Shown: one piece after another, positions 55,229 to 64,000 of the stretch
Numbering within the stretch: the first letter of the stretch is position 1
How the letters are laid out: each line of letters opens with the position of its first letter
NCBI GenBank assembly: GCA_945865365.1
Contig: CAMBDL010000005.1
Span: forward strand, 31,221-95,220
DNA length: 64,000 bases
Direction: 5' to 3'
Source of the DNA: Streptomyces griseus
GTDB taxonomy: Bacteria > Actinomycetota > Actinomycetes > Nanopelagicales > Nanopelagicaceae
The notes under the pieces: generated by a model
The model's database searches: none
Told to the model about the DNA's origin: nothing
What the model saw: only the letters and a program-made list of their open reading frames with translations
Program-made: the position numbers and the translations under genes

Positions 55229-57184
55229 ATGAGCCAAGAGTCACTAGAAAACTTATTGAGCGAAAATCGTCACTTCTCGCCTAGTCCTGAGTTTGCTGCG
55301 CAGGCAAATGCGCAGGCCGATGAGTATGCGCATGCGGATAAGGATCGACTGGCATTTTGGGAAACTCAAGCTCACGCACTTGTCTGGGATAAACCGTGGA
55401 GCCAGGTCCTGGATTGGCAAGCTCCCTACGTTAAATGGTTTGTCGACGGAAAATTGAACGCCTCTGTTAACGCACTTGATCGTCATGTTGCAGAAGGCCG
55501 CGGCGATCGCGTCGCTTTTCACTTTGAAGGTGAGCCAGGTGATACGCAAACAATTACGTACGCGGCACTTTTGATCGAAGTTAAAAAGGCAGCCAATGCA
55601 TTAATTGAGATTGGAATCAACACTGGCGATCGTGTTGCCATTTACATGCCAATGATTCCAGAGGCTGCAATCGCAATGTTGGCATGTGCACGCATAGGTG
55701 CTCCTCACTCAGTTGTCTTTGGTGGTTTTTCTGCAGATGCCTTGTTGTCGCGCATCCAAGATGCCGATGCGAAGTTAGTAATTACTGCAGATGGTGGATT
55801 TAGAAAAGGTGCAGCATTTGCGTTAAAGCCTGCCGTTGATGACGCTCTCAAAGGCCAACACAATGTAGAAAAAGTCTTAGTTGTTCAACGCACTAAACAA
55901 GAAACGGCCTGGACTGATCGTGATATTTGGTGGCATGACATTGTTGGCCGCCAATCTGAAGAGCATGTCGCCGAAAGTTTTGATGCCGAACATCCTTTAT
56001 TTATCTTGTACACATCAGGTACTACGGCTAAGCCCAAAGGTATTTTTCATACAACAGGTGGTTATTTAACGCAGGTTGCTTACACACACAAGGTTGTCTT
56101 TGATATCAAACCCGAAACCGATGTGTATTGGTGCACTGCCGATGTTGGTTGGATTACCGGACATAGCTATGTTGTATATGGGCCATTGATTAATGGTGCA
56201 ACACAAGTGATGTATGAGGGAACCCCAGATACGCCGCACAAAGGGCGAATATTTGAGCTTGTTGAAAAATATGGCGTAACTATTTTGTATACCGCTCCAA
56301 CATTAATTCGCACATGGATGAAGTGGGGTGATGAGTTTCCTCAAGCACATAATTTGAAATCTCTGCGCCTATTAGGAAGTGTTGGTGAACCCATCAACCC
56401 TGAAGCCTGGATGTGGTACCGAGAAATAATCGGTGGAGGTCGTTGCCCAATCGTTGATACGTGGTGGCAGACTGAAACTGGCGCCATCATGATCTCACCA
56501 TTGCCTGGCGTGACTGCAACTAAACCAGGGTCAGCTATGCGTCCGATTCCGGGAATTAGCGCCCAGGTTGTCGATGACACGGGAACACCTGTTGGCGATG
56601 GGCATGGAGGTTACTTAATTCTTGATCAACCCTGGCCATCAATGCTGCGCGGTGTATGGGGTGAAGATGAGCGCTATAAAGAGACGTATTGGTCGCGCTT
56701 TAAAGATATTTACTTTGCTGGTGATGGTGCCAAACTAGATGACGAAGGCTCAATATGGTTATTGGGTCGAGTTGACGATGTCATGAATGTTTCCGGCCAC
56801 CGTATTTCAACTACTGAAGTTGAGTCAGCACTTGTTTCTCATGAAGCCGTTGCAGAAGCGGCAGTTGTTGGAGCAGCAGATGCAATGACAGGTCAAGGGA
56901 TTGTGGCATTTGTTATTTTGCGTGGCGGTATTGCCCATGCAAATGGTGAAGAACTCAATATCCAACTTCGTAACCATGTTGCTAAAGAGATTGGCGCAAT
57001 TGCAAAGCCGCGACAGATTTTGATTGTCAACGAACTTCCTAAGACTCGGAGTGGCAAAATTATGCGCCGCTTACTGCGAGACGTTGCTGAAGATCGAGTT
57101 GTGGGAGATGCAACGACGTTAGCCGATCCAAATGTGATGAAGCTGATCTCTGAAGGTTTACACAGTGCTAAGGATGAGGATTAA
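55229..57184 (+). CDS. acs: acetyl-CoA synthetase (acetate--CoA ligase)
   Basis: A 651-residue AMP-forming ligase converting acetate, ATP and CoA to acetyl-CoA. The adenylate motif is [15 protein letters not shown], with [35 protein letters not shown] and the C-terminal [14 protein letters not shown], whose Lys is the usual acetylation switch. ATG 55229 is chosen over one 25 codons upstream because it gives the family length and follows a -10 by 8 nt. Its 3' end overlaps the convergent TlpA gene by 4 bp. Crp lies 1.2 kb downstream, but no Crp site was recognised. Confidence 0.96.
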   Translation: MSQESLENLLSENRHFSPSPEFAAQANAQADEYAHADKDRLAFWETQAHALVWDKPWSQVLDWQAPYVKWFVDGKLNASVNALDRHVAEGRGDRVAFHFEGEPGDTQTITYAALLIEVKKAANALIEIGINTGDRVAIYMPMIPEAAIAMLACARIGAPHSVVFGGFSADALLSRIQDADAKLVITADGGFRKGAAFALKPAVDDALKGQHNVEKVLVVQRTKQETAWTDRDIWWHDIVGRQSEEHVAESFDAEHPLFILYTSGTTAKPKGIFHTTGGYLTQVAYTHKVVFDIKPETDVYWCTADVGWITGHSYVVYGPLINGATQVMYEGTPDTPHKGRIFELVEKYGVTILYTAPTLIRTWMKWGDEFPQAHNLKSLRLLGSVGEPINPEAWMWYREIIGGGRCPIVDTWWQTETGAIMISPLPGVTATKPGSAMRPIPGISAQVVDDTGTPVGDGHGGYLILDQPWPSMLRGVWGEDERYKETYWSRFKDIYFAGDGAKLDDEGSIWLLGRVDDVMNVSGHRISTTEVESALVSHEAVAEAAVVGAADAMTGQGIVAFVILRGGIAHANGEELNIQLRNHVAKEIGAIAKPRQILIVNELPKTRSGKIMRRLLRDVAEDRVVGDATTLADPNVMKLISEGLHSAKDED

Positions 57185-57705
57185 AGCTTTACTCCAAGAT
57201 ACTCAGAGGTAAGCGAAATGAGTTCTGCCTCGTTCTTAAGCACGCCTATGTGCTTATAGGCCACAGTCCCGTCAGCGCTAATAAACCATGTGACTGGTAT
57301 GCCCATTCCAAAATACTTGCGTGATGCCCCGTCTGCATCATAGAGATTTGGCCATGTGATGCCGTTATTTTCTACGAAACTACGACCATCCTCGATTGAT
57401 GCCTCTTCAACATCTACTCCGATTATCTCCACTTTATCTCTGGCTTTTAAGTAGAACGAACGCAAGATTGGCATCTCCTTTTTACATGAGGCACACCAAG
57501 AAGCCCAAACGTTAATAATCGCTGGACCTTTGATACCGTCAATCGAAGCTCCTTCACCACCATCAAGACAGCCTAAAACCAATGGGTTTTCAGTTGTGAT
57601 ACTTGTGATCGCCGAACAGTCAATAACGTGGCCTGCGATTTTCTCACTAGGGGTTGAACAGCTAGTTAGCATTAAAAGTACAACTGCAGCTGCCAATCTC
57701 TTCAT
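57181..57705 (-). CDS. TlpA/ResA-like thiol-disulfide lipoprotein
   Basis: A 174-residue exported thioredoxin-fold protein. The N-terminus [17 protein letters not shown] is a lipoprotein signal with the lipobox Cys16. The redox motif is [17 protein letters not shown] (Cys71, Cys74), and cis-Pro is in [12 protein letters not shown]. It probably reduces or oxidises thiols outside the membrane, for example in cytochrome c maturation. Its ATG overlaps the nth stop by 4 bp; the nth-TlpA pairing beside crp is conserved in Actinobacteria. Confidence 0.92.
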   Translation of the reverse strand: MKRLAAAVVLLMLTSCSTPSEKIAGHVIDCSAITSITTENPLVLGCLDGGEGASIDGIKGPAIINVWASWCASCKKEMPILRSFYLKARDKVEIIGVDVEEASIEDGRSFVENNGITWPNLYDADGASRKYFGMGIPVTWFISADGTVAYKHIGVLKNEAELISLTSEYLGVKL

Positions 57706-58400
57706 CGAAAATCCTTATCTGTCTTGAGCAGAAGTTGTGCCTTCACGATATCCATTTCACCAATACCAACGCTAGGGCATAACTTTGCTAATGGGCATAC
57801 GCCGCAGGCGGGTTTACGCGAATGACATATACGTCGGCCATGCCAAATCATTCGTTGTGAAAGATTTGTCCATTCAGCTTGTGGAATCAACGCACCAACT
57901 ATGTGTTCAACTTTTACTGGATCTTTTTCTGCGGTCCAACCAAATCGGCGAGACAAGCGACCAAAATGTGTATCAACTGTAATTCCAGGAATATCAAAGG
58001 CGTGACCTAAAACAACATTGGCAGTCTTACGGCCTACGCCCGGCAAAGTTATTAGCTGCTCCAATGTTGATGGAACTTCTCCTTGAAAGTCACTTAAAAT
58101 TTTGGTGGCTAAGCCTTTAATATGGCGGGCTTTGCTGTGATAAAAACCCGTTGAGAAAATTAAACTCTCGATCTCTTGTACATCAGCTCTTGCAAAGGCT
58201 TTTACATTCTTATACTTCTTAAAAAGGGCTGGGGTAACGGTGTTAACTCTCTTATCTGTGCACTGGGCACTGAGTACCGTAGCAATAATTAACTGAAGCG
58301 GATTTGCAAAATCTAACTCGCAGCGTATATCTGGATAAGTCTTAGTAAGGACGCGATAGATAGCACGGGCCGCCTTCTGGCTTTCTTTATGAGCGGGCAT
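57702..58400 (-). CDS. nth: endonuclease III
   Basis: A 232-residue bifunctional glycosylase/AP-lyase removing oxidised pyrimidines. The HhH motif LPGVGRKTANVVLGHAF has catalytic Lys125, Asp143 is in TVDTHFGR, and the iron-sulfur loop has C192, C199, C202 and C208. ATG 58400 is chosen over one ten codons upstream: TACTTT stands exactly 6 nt before it, and the longer form would cover the crp promoter. It is divergent from crp with only 18 bp between start codons. Confidence 0.94.
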   Translation of the reverse strand: MPAHKESQKAARAIYRVLTKTYPDIRCELDFANPLQLIIATVLSAQCTDKRVNTVTPALFKKYKNVKAFARADVQEIESLIFSTGFYHSKARHIKGLATKILSDFQGEVPSTLEQLITLPGVGRKTANVVLGHAFDIPGITVDTHFGRLSRRFGWTAEKDPVKVEHIVGALIPQAEWTNLSQRMIWHGRRICHSRKPACGVCPLAKLCPSVGIGEMDIVKAQLLLKTDKDFR

Positions 58401-58405
58401 GGGGA

Positions 58406-58412
58406 TAAAGTA
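58406..58412. promoter_or_regulatory. shared divergent -10 element of nth and crp
   Basis: Plus-strand TAAAGT (58406-58411) is 7 nt before the crp GTG; minus-strand TACTTT (58412-58407) is 6 nt before the nth ATG. The two hexamers overlap by five base pairs, so one 7-bp sequence can serve as -10 in both directions. Confidence 0.55.
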
Positions 58413-58418
58413 CTCCTC

Positions 58419-59102
58419 GTGACCCCCCAAGATGATGTCTTTCGTAAAGCTCCACTTTTTACCGCCCTGGGCGATGAAGCCGCTGCCTCTTTGCGCGCAT
58501 CAATGGATCCAGTAAAGATTTCAAAGGGAAATATTCTCTTTGCCGAAGGCGATGACGGTGATCACCTATATGTAATTGTTGCAGGAAAGCTCAAGCTCGG
58601 AACTTCTAGTGGTGATGGTCGCGAGAATCTTCTATCGATTCTTGGCCCTGGCGATATGTTTGGCGAGTTAAGTCTCTTTGATCCGGGCCCACGTACATCA
58701 ACTGCTACAGCTGTCACAGATGCCAAACTCTTAAGTCTTGGACATAAAGAGTTGATTCCATGGCTAGCGGTAAACCCGGCTGTAGCACTTCACTTATTAG
58801 AGCGATTGGCACAACGTCTGCGTCGCACAAATGAAGCCGTTGGCGATTTAGTTTTCTCTGATGTTCCAGGCCGCGTAGCAAAAGCACTGATTGATCTTGG
58901 TGAGCGCTTTGGAAAACAGAGCGATGCAGGCCTCTACGTGCACCACGATCTAACACAGGAAGAGCTTGCACAGTTAGTTGGAGCATCACGTGAAACGGTT
59001 AACAAGGCGCTTGCAGATTTCGCTGGTCGCGGTTGGTTAAAGCTCGATGGTCGCGCCGTATTAATTACTGACTTTGAACGTTTATCAAAACGCGGTAAAT
59101 GA
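58419..59102 (+). CDS. crp: Crp/Fnr family transcriptional regulator
   Basis: A 227-residue cAMP-type regulator. It starts at GTG 58419 (MTPQDDVFRKAPLFTALG), as the family alignment and the -10 spacing suggest. The cyclic-nucleotide domain has the phosphate cassette FGELSLFDPGPRTSTA at 81-96, characteristic of actinobacterial Crp, a dimerisation helix at about 115-140, and a winged HTH at 178-200 (LTQEELAQLVGASRETVNKALADF). It likely controls central metabolism in response to cAMP; nearby acs is a plausible target by analogy. Confidence 0.95.
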   Translation: MTPQDDVFRKAPLFTALGDEAAASLRASMDPVKISKGNILFAEGDDGDHLYVIVAGKLKLGTSSGDGRENLLSILGPGDMFGELSLFDPGPRTSTATAVTDAKLLSLGHKELIPWLAVNPAVALHLLERLAQRLRRTNEAVGDLVFSDVPGRVAKALIDLGERFGKQSDAGLYVHHDLTQEELAQLVGASRETVNKALADFAGRGWLKLDGRAVLITDFERLSKRGK

Positions 59103-59103
59103 C

Positions 59104-59571
59104 TTAGTCGGTTATTTCGACTGTTAGCTCAATCTCTACTGGTGAATTCAGCGGAAGCTCTGCAATACCAACGGCGCTGCGAGCATGTTTAGCTCCATCG
59201 CCCCAGATAGCTAAAAACAGTTCACTAGCACCATTTACAACTAATGGCGCATTGATATAGCCCGATACTCCATTGACGTAACCAACAACGCGAACAATTT
59301 TTGTAATCTTGTTCACATCGGCAACGGTTTCAACTGCAGCCAACGCGTTAAGTGCGCAGATCTGCGCAAGCTCTTTTGCACGCTCAGGAGTTATCTCTCC
59401 ATCGACTTTACCGACTCCGGCCATTTCACCATTTACTAATGGCAGTTGGCCTGCGGTGAAGACAATATTTCCTGTACGAATCGCTGGAACATAGGCAGCA
59501 ACTGGCTTAGCAGCAACTGGAAGTTCAAGACCTAGCCCAGCTAACTTTGCACGTACATCTACAGTATTCAC
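59104..59571 (-). CDS. RidA family protein
   Basis: A 155-residue member of the YjgF/RidA family, which hydrolyses reactive imines or enamines. Visible are AAKPVAAYVPAIRTGNIVFTAGQLP, ALNALAAVETVADVNKITKIVRVVGYV and SAVGIAELPLNSPVEIELTVEI. The usual catalytic Arg near the C-terminus (R-x-x-V/A-G-V-x-x-L-P) is seen as ARSAVGIAELP. The GTG start at 59571 overlaps the TGA of the DUF4177 gene (GTGA). It is convergent with crp, 1 bp apart. Confidence 0.87.
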   Translation of the reverse strand: MNTVDVRAKLAGLGLELPVAAKPVAAYVPAIRTGNIVFTAGQLPLVNGEMAGVGKVDGEITPERAKELAQICALNALAAVETVADVNKITKIVRVVGYVNGVSGYINAPLVVNGASELFLAIWGDGAKHARSAVGIAELPLNSPVEIELTVEITD

Positions 59572-59723
59572 TTGATCTCTCTCTTCATATAAGCAACAAG
59601 TTGTTCGCCGGTTCCTGGTGCTGGAATAACTTGTACGAGCTCCCAACCATCAGAGCCCCATGTATCAAGGATCTGCTTGGTTACATGCGAAAGTAGTGGA
59701 ACGGTTGCATATTCAAATTTCAT
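59568..59723 (-). CDS. DUF4177 family small protein
   Basis: A 51-residue protein: [19 protein letters not shown], then TWGSDGWELVQVIPAPG and a C-terminal VAYMKREIK. The GWELV core is the hallmark of DUF4177, a small actinobacterial family of unknown function usually next to RidA near crp. Its ATG overlaps the yqeY stop (ATGA) and its stop overlaps the RidA start (GTGA), so asd-yqeY-DUF4177-RidA are one coupled run. Confidence 0.88.
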   Translation of the reverse strand: MKFEYATVPLLSHVTKQILDTWGSDGWELVQVIPAPGTGEQLVAYMKREIK

Positions 59724-60172
59724 TTATTTAACGCTTCCTTTACTAGAGTTGACACTACGGAACCATCGGCCTTACCTGCGATTAATGGCTTAATCGCTCC
59801 CATTACTTTGCCCATATCACTGGGCCCAGCTGCGCCAGTTGATGCAATCGCATGTGCAATCATCGTTTTAATATCATCGACAGTAAGTTGAGCAGGAAGA
59901 TATTTAGCAATTACTTCACCCTCTGCTTTTTCAAGTGTAGCTTTGTCTGCGCGACCTGCAGCTTCAAAGGCCTCTGATGCTTCACGACGCTTCTTAGCTT
60001 CGCGTGATAACACGGTAATAACTTCGTCATCACTTAATACTCGCGCCTCTTTGCCAGCGACCTCTTCATTAGTGATTGCACTAAGAACCATACGGATAGT
60101 TCCTGAGACAACTTCATCTCTACTGCGAATAGCCTCGGTTAGGTCTAGGCGTAACTGCTCTTTAATACTCAT
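59720..60172 (-). CDS. yqeY: GatB/YqeY domain protein
   Basis: A 150-residue soluble protein. [42 protein letters not shown] and the C-terminal [29 protein letters not shown] give the YqeY fold, related to the tail domain of the GatB amidotransferase subunit; a tRNA-linked role is suspected but unproven. It overlaps asd and DUF4177 genes by 4 bp each. Confidence 0.92.
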   Translation of the reverse strand: MSIKEQLRLDLTEAIRSRDEVVSGTIRMVLSAITNEEVAGKEARVLSDDEVITVLSREAKKRREASEAFEAAGRADKATLEKAEGEVIAKYLPAQLTVDDIKTMIAHAIASTGAAGPSDMGKVMGAIKPLIAGKADGSVVSTLVKEALNK

Positions 60173-61218
60173 GAAGTGAACTCTACCGCCAGAAGTTCTG
60201 CGATTTGGGCAGTATTTAACGCTGCTCCTTTACGCAAATTATCTCCACAAACAAAGAAATCAAGAGCCAACGGATCATCAATGCTCTTTCGAACTCGGCC
60301 TACCCATGTGGGGTCGGTGCCCACTACATCTGCTGGGGTTGGAAATTTATGATTTTCTGGATCATCCACTAACTTCACTCCCGCAGCATTTTCAAGAATA
60401 TCTTGTGCGCCTTTGCGTGAAGGCTCTTTAGTAAATACTGCATGCACAGCCAAAGAGTGGGTTGTAATTACTGGCACACGCACACATGTTGCAGAAACTT
60501 TAAGATTAGGAAGACCTAAAATCTTTCGTGATTCATTACGAACTTTTAGTTCTTCAGACGAGTAACCATCGGCCTTAAGTGAACCTGCCCATGGAATCAC
60601 GTTGAGAGCAAGTGGAGCTGGGAAAGGACCATTCTCTGTTATGTAGGTGCGTGAATCCCCTGCAAGGGTTCCAGCATCAGTTCCAGCGACTTGCTGTACT
60701 TGTTCTCTCAAAGCATCAATTCCAGATTGACCTGCACCGGATGCAGCTTGATAAGTAGCAACAACTAATTCTTTCAAATCATAATCACGGTGAAGTGCAC
60801 CGAGAGCAACAATCATTGAAAGCGTTGTGCAGTTAGGATTTGAAATAATTCCCTTAGGACGATTTTTGACTTCTTGGGGGTTAACCTCTGGAACTACTAG
60901 TGGAACGCCAGCATCCATTCGAAACGCCCCTGAGTTATCAACAACTACTGCGCCACGTGCTGCTGCAATTGGTGCCCACTCGGCAGAAATTTCATCAGGC
61001 ACATCGAACATTGCAACATCAATTCCATCAAAGGCCTCTGGTGACAGCGCAACAACTGTTAGCTCTTCCCCGCGGCACATCAGCTTCTTTCCAGCACTGC
61101 GTGCTGAAGCGATTAAGCGAATTTCGCCCCATACATCTGTGCGCTCAGACAAAATACTGAGCATCACGGTTCCGACCGCTCCAGTTGCACCAACAACGGC
61201 TAATGAAGGTTTAGTCAC
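60169..61218 (-). CDS. asd: aspartate-semialdehyde dehydrogenase
   Basis: A 349-residue NADPH enzyme reducing aspartyl phosphate to the semialdehyde, feeding lysine/DAP, threonine and methionine synthesis. The Rossmann motif is [16 protein letters not shown], the active-site Cys is in [15 protein letters not shown], and the family motif [16 protein letters not shown] follows. It overlaps lysC by 4 bp, so the first two enzymes of the aspartate pathway are coupled. Confidence 0.96.
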   Translation of the reverse strand: MTKPSLAVVGATGAVGTVMLSILSERTDVWGEIRLIASARSAGKKLMCRGEELTVVALSPEAFDGIDVAMFDVPDEISAEWAPIAAARGAVVVDNSGAFRMDAGVPLVVPEVNPQEVKNRPKGIISNPNCTTLSMIVALGALHRDYDLKELVVATYQAASGAGQSGIDALREQVQQVAGTDAGTLAGDSRTYITENGPFPAPLALNVIPWAGSLKADGYSSEELKVRNESRKILGLPNLKVSATCVRVPVITTHSLAVHAVFTKEPSRKGAQDILENAAGVKLVDDPENHKFPTPADVVGTDPTWVGRVRKSIDDPLALDFFVCGDNLRKGAALNTAQIAELLAVEFTS

Positions 61219-61736
61219 AGCCCACTTCCTCCATAGACAAGGGCCTCTTTGTTATCGGCATCGAGCTCAAAAGCAGTGTGGGCCGCCTTAGCGCCACGCT
61301 CTAAATCGGCTTCACGGCAGATAATGGAGATACGGATTTCAGAGGTTGAAATCATCTCAATATTGACTCCAGCTTCAGATAGAGCCCCAAAGAAGGTAGC
61401 GGTAACACCTGGATGTGAGCGCATACCCGCACCAACTAATGAAAGTTTTCCGATTTGATCATCGTATTGAATCGATGCAAAGCCAACTTCACCTTGAAGC
61501 TTTTGCAAAATCGCTGTTGCATCTGCACCTTCGGCCTTTGGCAAAGTAAATGAGATATCGGTTAGCCCAGTTGCCGCAGCAGAAACATTTTGAACAATCA
61601 TGTCAATGTTTATATCGGCATCGGCAATTGCTTGAAAAATACGTGCAGCAACACCTGTACGGTCAGGTACACCGACGATAGTTATTTTCGCTTCACTTTT
61701 ATCGTGTGCGATTCCCGAGATGATTGCCTGTTCCAT
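61215..61736 (-). CDS. aspartate kinase beta subunit from internal start (overlapping gene)
   Basis: The ATG at 61736, in frame within lysC, begins [18 protein letters not shown] and would give 173 residues covering only the ACT regulatory domains. AAGGAG (61747-61742) stands 5 nt upstream, better than the SD of lysC itself. Corynebacterium and Bacillus make alpha2-beta2 aspartokinase from the same arrangement at the same point in the protein. Expression here is inferred. Confidence 0.7.
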   Translation of the reverse strand: MEQAIISGIAHDKSEAKITIVGVPDRTGVAARIFQAIADADINIDMIVQNVSAAATGLTDISFTLPKAEGADATAILQKLQGEVGFASIQYDDQIGKLSLVGAGMRSHPGVTATFFGALSEAGVNIEMISTSEIRISIICREADLERGAKAAHTAFELDADNKEALVYGGSGL

Positions 61737-62486
61737 GTCTGCTCCTTCTGGGTGATCTCTAACCACCCAAGTTCCTTCGTTGGTAGTAAAAGATGAACGT
61801 ACGTGAATAGGTAAGTCATACCGGCGTGCATATTCAACACATCGCAGATGTAAAACTTTTGCACCACTTGCTGCAAGCTCTAACATTTCATCATACGTTA
61901 CTGTTTTTAATTTGCGCGCAGTTGGTACTACGCGGGGATCTGCACTAAAGACTCCATCAACATCGGTATAGATTTCGCAAACATCGGCCTCAAGTGCTGC
62001 CGCCAATGCAACGGCAGTTGTGTCACTGCCACCGCGACCTAGAGTTGTTACATCTTTCGTATCTTGAGAGATTCCTTGAAAACCTGCAACGATTGCAATC
62101 GCACCTTCTTTAAGTGCTTCTTGAATACGCCCTGGAGTTACGTCGATAATGCGAGCGCGACCGTGTGCCGATGTTGTAATCACTCCAGCCTGACTGCCTG
62201 TAAAAGATCGCGCTTCATGGCCCAAATTTGTTATAGCCATTGCTAGTAAGGCCATCGAAATACGCTCGCCGGCCGTTAACAACATATCTAGTTCGCGCCC
62301 TGATGGAATCGGTGTGATTTGTTTTGCTAAATCAATTAACTCATCCGTTGTATCTCCCATGGCCGAAACCACGACAACGACCTGATTTCCATCGCGCTTT
62401 GCCGCCACTATTCGATTAGCTACGCGCTTCATCCCCTCGGCATCGGCTACTGAAGAGCCGCCGTACTTCTGAACAATTAGTCCCAT
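61215..62486 (-). CDS. lysC: aspartate kinase, alpha subunit
   Basis: A 423-residue aspartokinase opening the aspartate pathway. The kinase domain has [39 protein letters not shown] and [15 protein letters not shown]. Two C-terminal ACT domains ([47 protein letters not shown]) bind lysine and/or threonine for feedback inhibition. The ATG has no clear SD. An internal in-frame start probably yields a separate beta subunit. Confidence 0.96.
   Translation of the reverse strand: MGLIVQKYGGSSVADAEGMKRVANRIVAAKRDGNQVVVVVSAMGDTTDELIDLAKQITPIPSGRELDMLLTAGERISMALLAMAITNLGHEARSFTGSQAGVITTSAHGRARIIDVTPGRIQEALKEGAIAIVAGFQGISQDTKDVTTLGRGGSDTTAVALAAALEADVCEIYTDVDGVFSADPRVVPTARKLKTVTYDEMLELAASGAKVLHLRCVEYARRYDLPIHVRSSFTTNEGTWVVRDHPEGADMEQAIISGIAHDKSEAKITIVGVPDRTGVAARIFQAIADADINIDMIVQNVSAAATGLTDISFTLPKAEGADATAILQKLQGEVGFASIQYDDQIGKLSLVGAGMRSHPGVTATFFGALSEAGVNIEMISTSEIRISIICREADLERGAKAAHTAFELDADNKEALVYGGSGL
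61742..61747 (-). promoter_or_regulatory. internal Shine-Dalgarno AAGGAG for lysC beta start
   Basis: AAGGAG then CAGAC then ATG, inside the lysC coding sequence at the kinase/ACT boundary. It decides the internal start. Confidence 0.65.
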
Positions 62487-62555
62487 GCATTAATGGTGGC
62501 GCATATAAAGGTATGGTGCTAACCAATTTTCCAGAATTCTTACTATATGAGACGA

Positions 62556-62565
62556 GGTACGTACC
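62556..62565. repeat. 10-bp palindrome GGTACGTACC between recR and lysC
   Basis: A perfect palindrome 70 bp upstream of lysC on its strand, 11 bp past the recR stop. It could be an operator or part of a weak 3' hairpin (flanking ACTAT/ATAGT can pair imperfectly). No poly-T follows. Confidence 0.3.
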
Positions 62566-62576
62566 ACATAGTGGGA

Positions 62577-63179
62577 TTAAACGTTTCGGCGACCCTCAAA
62601 GGCTCGGCCAAGGGTAACTTCATCGGCGTATTCCAAATCTCCACCTACCGGCAGGCCCGATGCCAAGCGCGAGACCTTGATATCTAGTGGCTTAATCATG
62701 CGGGCTAAATATGTGGCGGTCGCTTCACCTTCAAGGTTTGGATCAGTTGCCAAGATAACTTCCACAATCCCGGGATCACTCAGACGTGCCATGAGTTCAC
62801 GAATACGTAGCTGTTCTGGACCGATTCCATCGATCGGTGAAATCGCTCCACCTAGCACGTGATATTTGCCGCGAAATTCGCGTGTGCGCTCGATTGCAAT
62901 AACATCTTTGCTCTCTTCAACAACGCAGATCGATGTGTTTTCACGACGTGGGTCGCGGCAGATTCGACACATATCTTCTTCTGAAACATTGCCACAGGTA
63001 GTACAAAACTTTACGCGCTCTTTTACAGTACGAATTGAATCAACTAACGCCGCAGCGATCTCGGGCTCGGCCTGCAAAATATGGAATGCGATGCGCTGTG
63101 CAGATTTTGGACCGATTCCTGGTAAACGACCTAAAGCATCAATCAAATCTTGAATCGCACCTTCATACATTCCCGACAT
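62577..63179 (-). CDS. recR: recombination mediator protein RecR
   Basis: A 200-residue RecF-pathway protein loading RecA on gaps. An HhH motif ([22 protein letters not shown]), a four-Cys zinc finger ([16 protein letters not shown]) and a Toprim domain ([17 protein letters not shown]) with [16 protein letters not shown] are present in order. ATG 63179 follows the dnaX stop by 2 bp; an in-frame ATG three codons later is possible. The dnaX-recR pair is widely conserved. Confidence 0.96.
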   Translation of the reverse strand: MSGMYEGAIQDLIDALGRLPGIGPKSAQRIAFHILQAEPEIAAALVDSIRTVKERVKFCTTCGNVSEEDMCRICRDPRRENTSICVVEESKDVIAIERTREFRGKYHVLGGAISPIDGIGPEQLRIRELMARLSDPGIVEVILATDPNLEGEATATYLARMIKPLDIKVSRLASGLPVGGDLEYADEVTLGRAFEGRRNV

Positions 63180-63181
63180 CT

Positions 63182-64000
63182 TTACTTCTCAATCACTTTA
63201 GCGCCGAGCTCTTGTGCCAGCAGTGCTGCACCTGACAATAAAACTTTGTCGGTTGGCGCCTCTGATGTTCTTGTCTCACGAGCAGCAGGCGTATTGGTGT
63301 CAATAGAAGGATCTACTACACATTCAATATGGCGATCGATTCCAACGATGTCTACAAATGCTTTGCGTAAAATCTCATCGGATTCAGATCGAAGAAATGA
63401 ATCACGTGCACCAGCGTTGATAATTCCAATTGTGATTGCCGTGTCATCAACGGCTAATACTTGAGCAGATGCACTTAACAACGACCACGTTAGGCGGCGG
63501 CGTTTTTTAACATCTTCAATAACATCGGGCCATGCTCGGCGTAAGGCTGCGATATCGAATGCACCTGATTTCGCAACAGAAGAGTTCTTCGCAGCAGGTT
63601 CCGCTTCCTCAACTTTGGAGTGAGCGACTTCAGAGGTCGCATGAGTGGAGCCTGTACTTTCTTTTGGCTCCACGATGCGAGCCTCTGAAGAGCGAACGGT
63701 GGACATGGGAGCTAAGTTCTCTGCGCGCTCTAAACGTTCGATACGTGAGAGCATTCCTGATTCACTGGAATCGCCGATAGGTAGAAGAATCCGGCCACAA
63801 ATGAGCTCCAACATCAACCGTGGCGCGGTAGCTCCCCGCATCTGAGTAAGCCCTTCGGCGGCAATATCGGCGGCACGTGAAAGATTGGCGCTACCGATTC
63901 GAGAGGCTTGATTGCGCATGCGCTCCATCTGATCATCGGGCAAATCGCGCAAAATAGAGTTAACGGATGTGTCTTTGAGTGCATCGACAATCATTAAATC
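63182..64000 (-). CDS. dnaX: DNA polymerase III subunit gamma/tau, C-terminal part (5' end outside window)
   Basis: About 273 residues of the C-terminal half are visible; the frame is open to the right edge, so the gene starts beyond base 64000. Visible are the end of domain III ([24 protein letters not shown]), a Ser/Glu/Ala-rich linker, and the tau-type domain ([31 protein letters not shown]). The AAA+ clamp-loader core is not in the window. It lies 2 bp upstream of recR on the same strand. Confidence 0.93.
   Translation of the reverse strand, partial: DLMIVDALKDTSVNSILRDLPDDQMERMRNQASRIGSANLSRAADIAAEGLTQMRGATAPRLMLELICGRILLPIGDSSESGMLSRIERLERAENLAPMSTVRSSEARIVEPKESTGSTHATSEVAHSKVEEAEPAAKNSSVAKSGAFDIAALRRAWPDVIEDVKKRRRLTWSLLSASAQVLAVDDTAITIGIINAGARDSFLRSESDEILRKAFVDIVGIDRHIECVVDPSIDTNTPAARETRTSEAPTDKVLLSGAALLAQELGAKVIEK

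Noticed and set aside
60827..61291. Long open frame antisense to asd and lysC
   Set aside because: Frame mirrors the codon bias of the real genes; no family signature, promoter or SD, and it crosses two confident CDS.

Overview
The window reads as chromosomal DNA of a small, streamlined, fairly AT-rich actinobacterium. Gene families and gene order are actinobacterial: an XPB-type helicase beside an Rv0862c-like protein, ftsH-folE-folP-folB-folK-panC-coaX-lysS-clpC, BldC, DUF3073, DUF5302, a sterol-carrier-like protein in the purine cluster, a lysC/asd pair and dnaX-recR. Base composition is well below that of mycobacteria or Streptomyces, intergenic gaps are tiny, and stop/start overlaps (ATGA, GTGA, TAATG) are everywhere. 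A freshwater Nanopelagicales (acI)-like genome is my best inference. No IS element, prophage, CRISPR array, tRNA or rRNA was recognised.

Layout. 1-4.9 kb: helicase-associated protein (cut by the left edge), M20 peptidase, XPB helicase, glutaredoxin-like protein. 4.9-8.5 kb: two convergent genes for large secreted proteins, one with an HEIAH metalloprotease motif. 8.5-12.8 kb: proC, a Cys-rich conserved protein, radA-mutY-GNAT. 12.8-26 kb (minus strand): clpC, an ArgA-like acetyltransferase, lysS, coaX, panC, folK, folB, folP, folE, ftsH, hpt, tilS and an NlpC/P60 cell-wall hydrolase, a housekeeping block for folate, CoA, purine salvage and tRNA modification. 26-32.4 kb: ABC exporter, metZ, heme O synthase, a secreted YVTN propeller, PBP4-type dacB with a tiny membrane ORF upstream. 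32.4-41.5 kb: SpoU methyltransferase, MFS transporter, LMW phosphatase, TPR protein, Ni/Co permease, DEAD-box helicase with a structured leader, M3 peptidase. 41.5-43 kb: small regulators and hypotheticals (DUF5302, BldC, DUF3073). 43-54.9 kb: a nearly complete purine supercluster (purM, F, L, Q, S, C, B, D, A) with fbaA upstream. 55-59.7 kb: a 35-codon cationic hydrophobic ORF with its own ribosome-binding site and terminator, acs, TlpA lipoprotein, nth, crp, RidA, DUF4177. 59.7-64 kb: yqeY, asd, lysC (with an internal beta-subunit start), recR and the 3' part of dnaX.

Regulation. Many transcription-unit starts show a TANNNT hexamer exactly 6-8 nt before ATG or GTG and no Shine-Dalgarno, the pattern of leaderless mRNA. 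It decides several starts here (crp, nth, the secreted protease, ctaB, a 32-aa ORF). Two divergent pairs (nth/crp and the 32-aa ORF/SpoU) share overlapping -10 elements. The best candidates for undescribed biology are the two tiny hydrophobic ORFs (55013-55120 and 32340-32438), the shared divergent -10s, stop codons embedded in downstream -10 boxes, and the structured leaders of the DEAD-box and Ni/Co permease genes.
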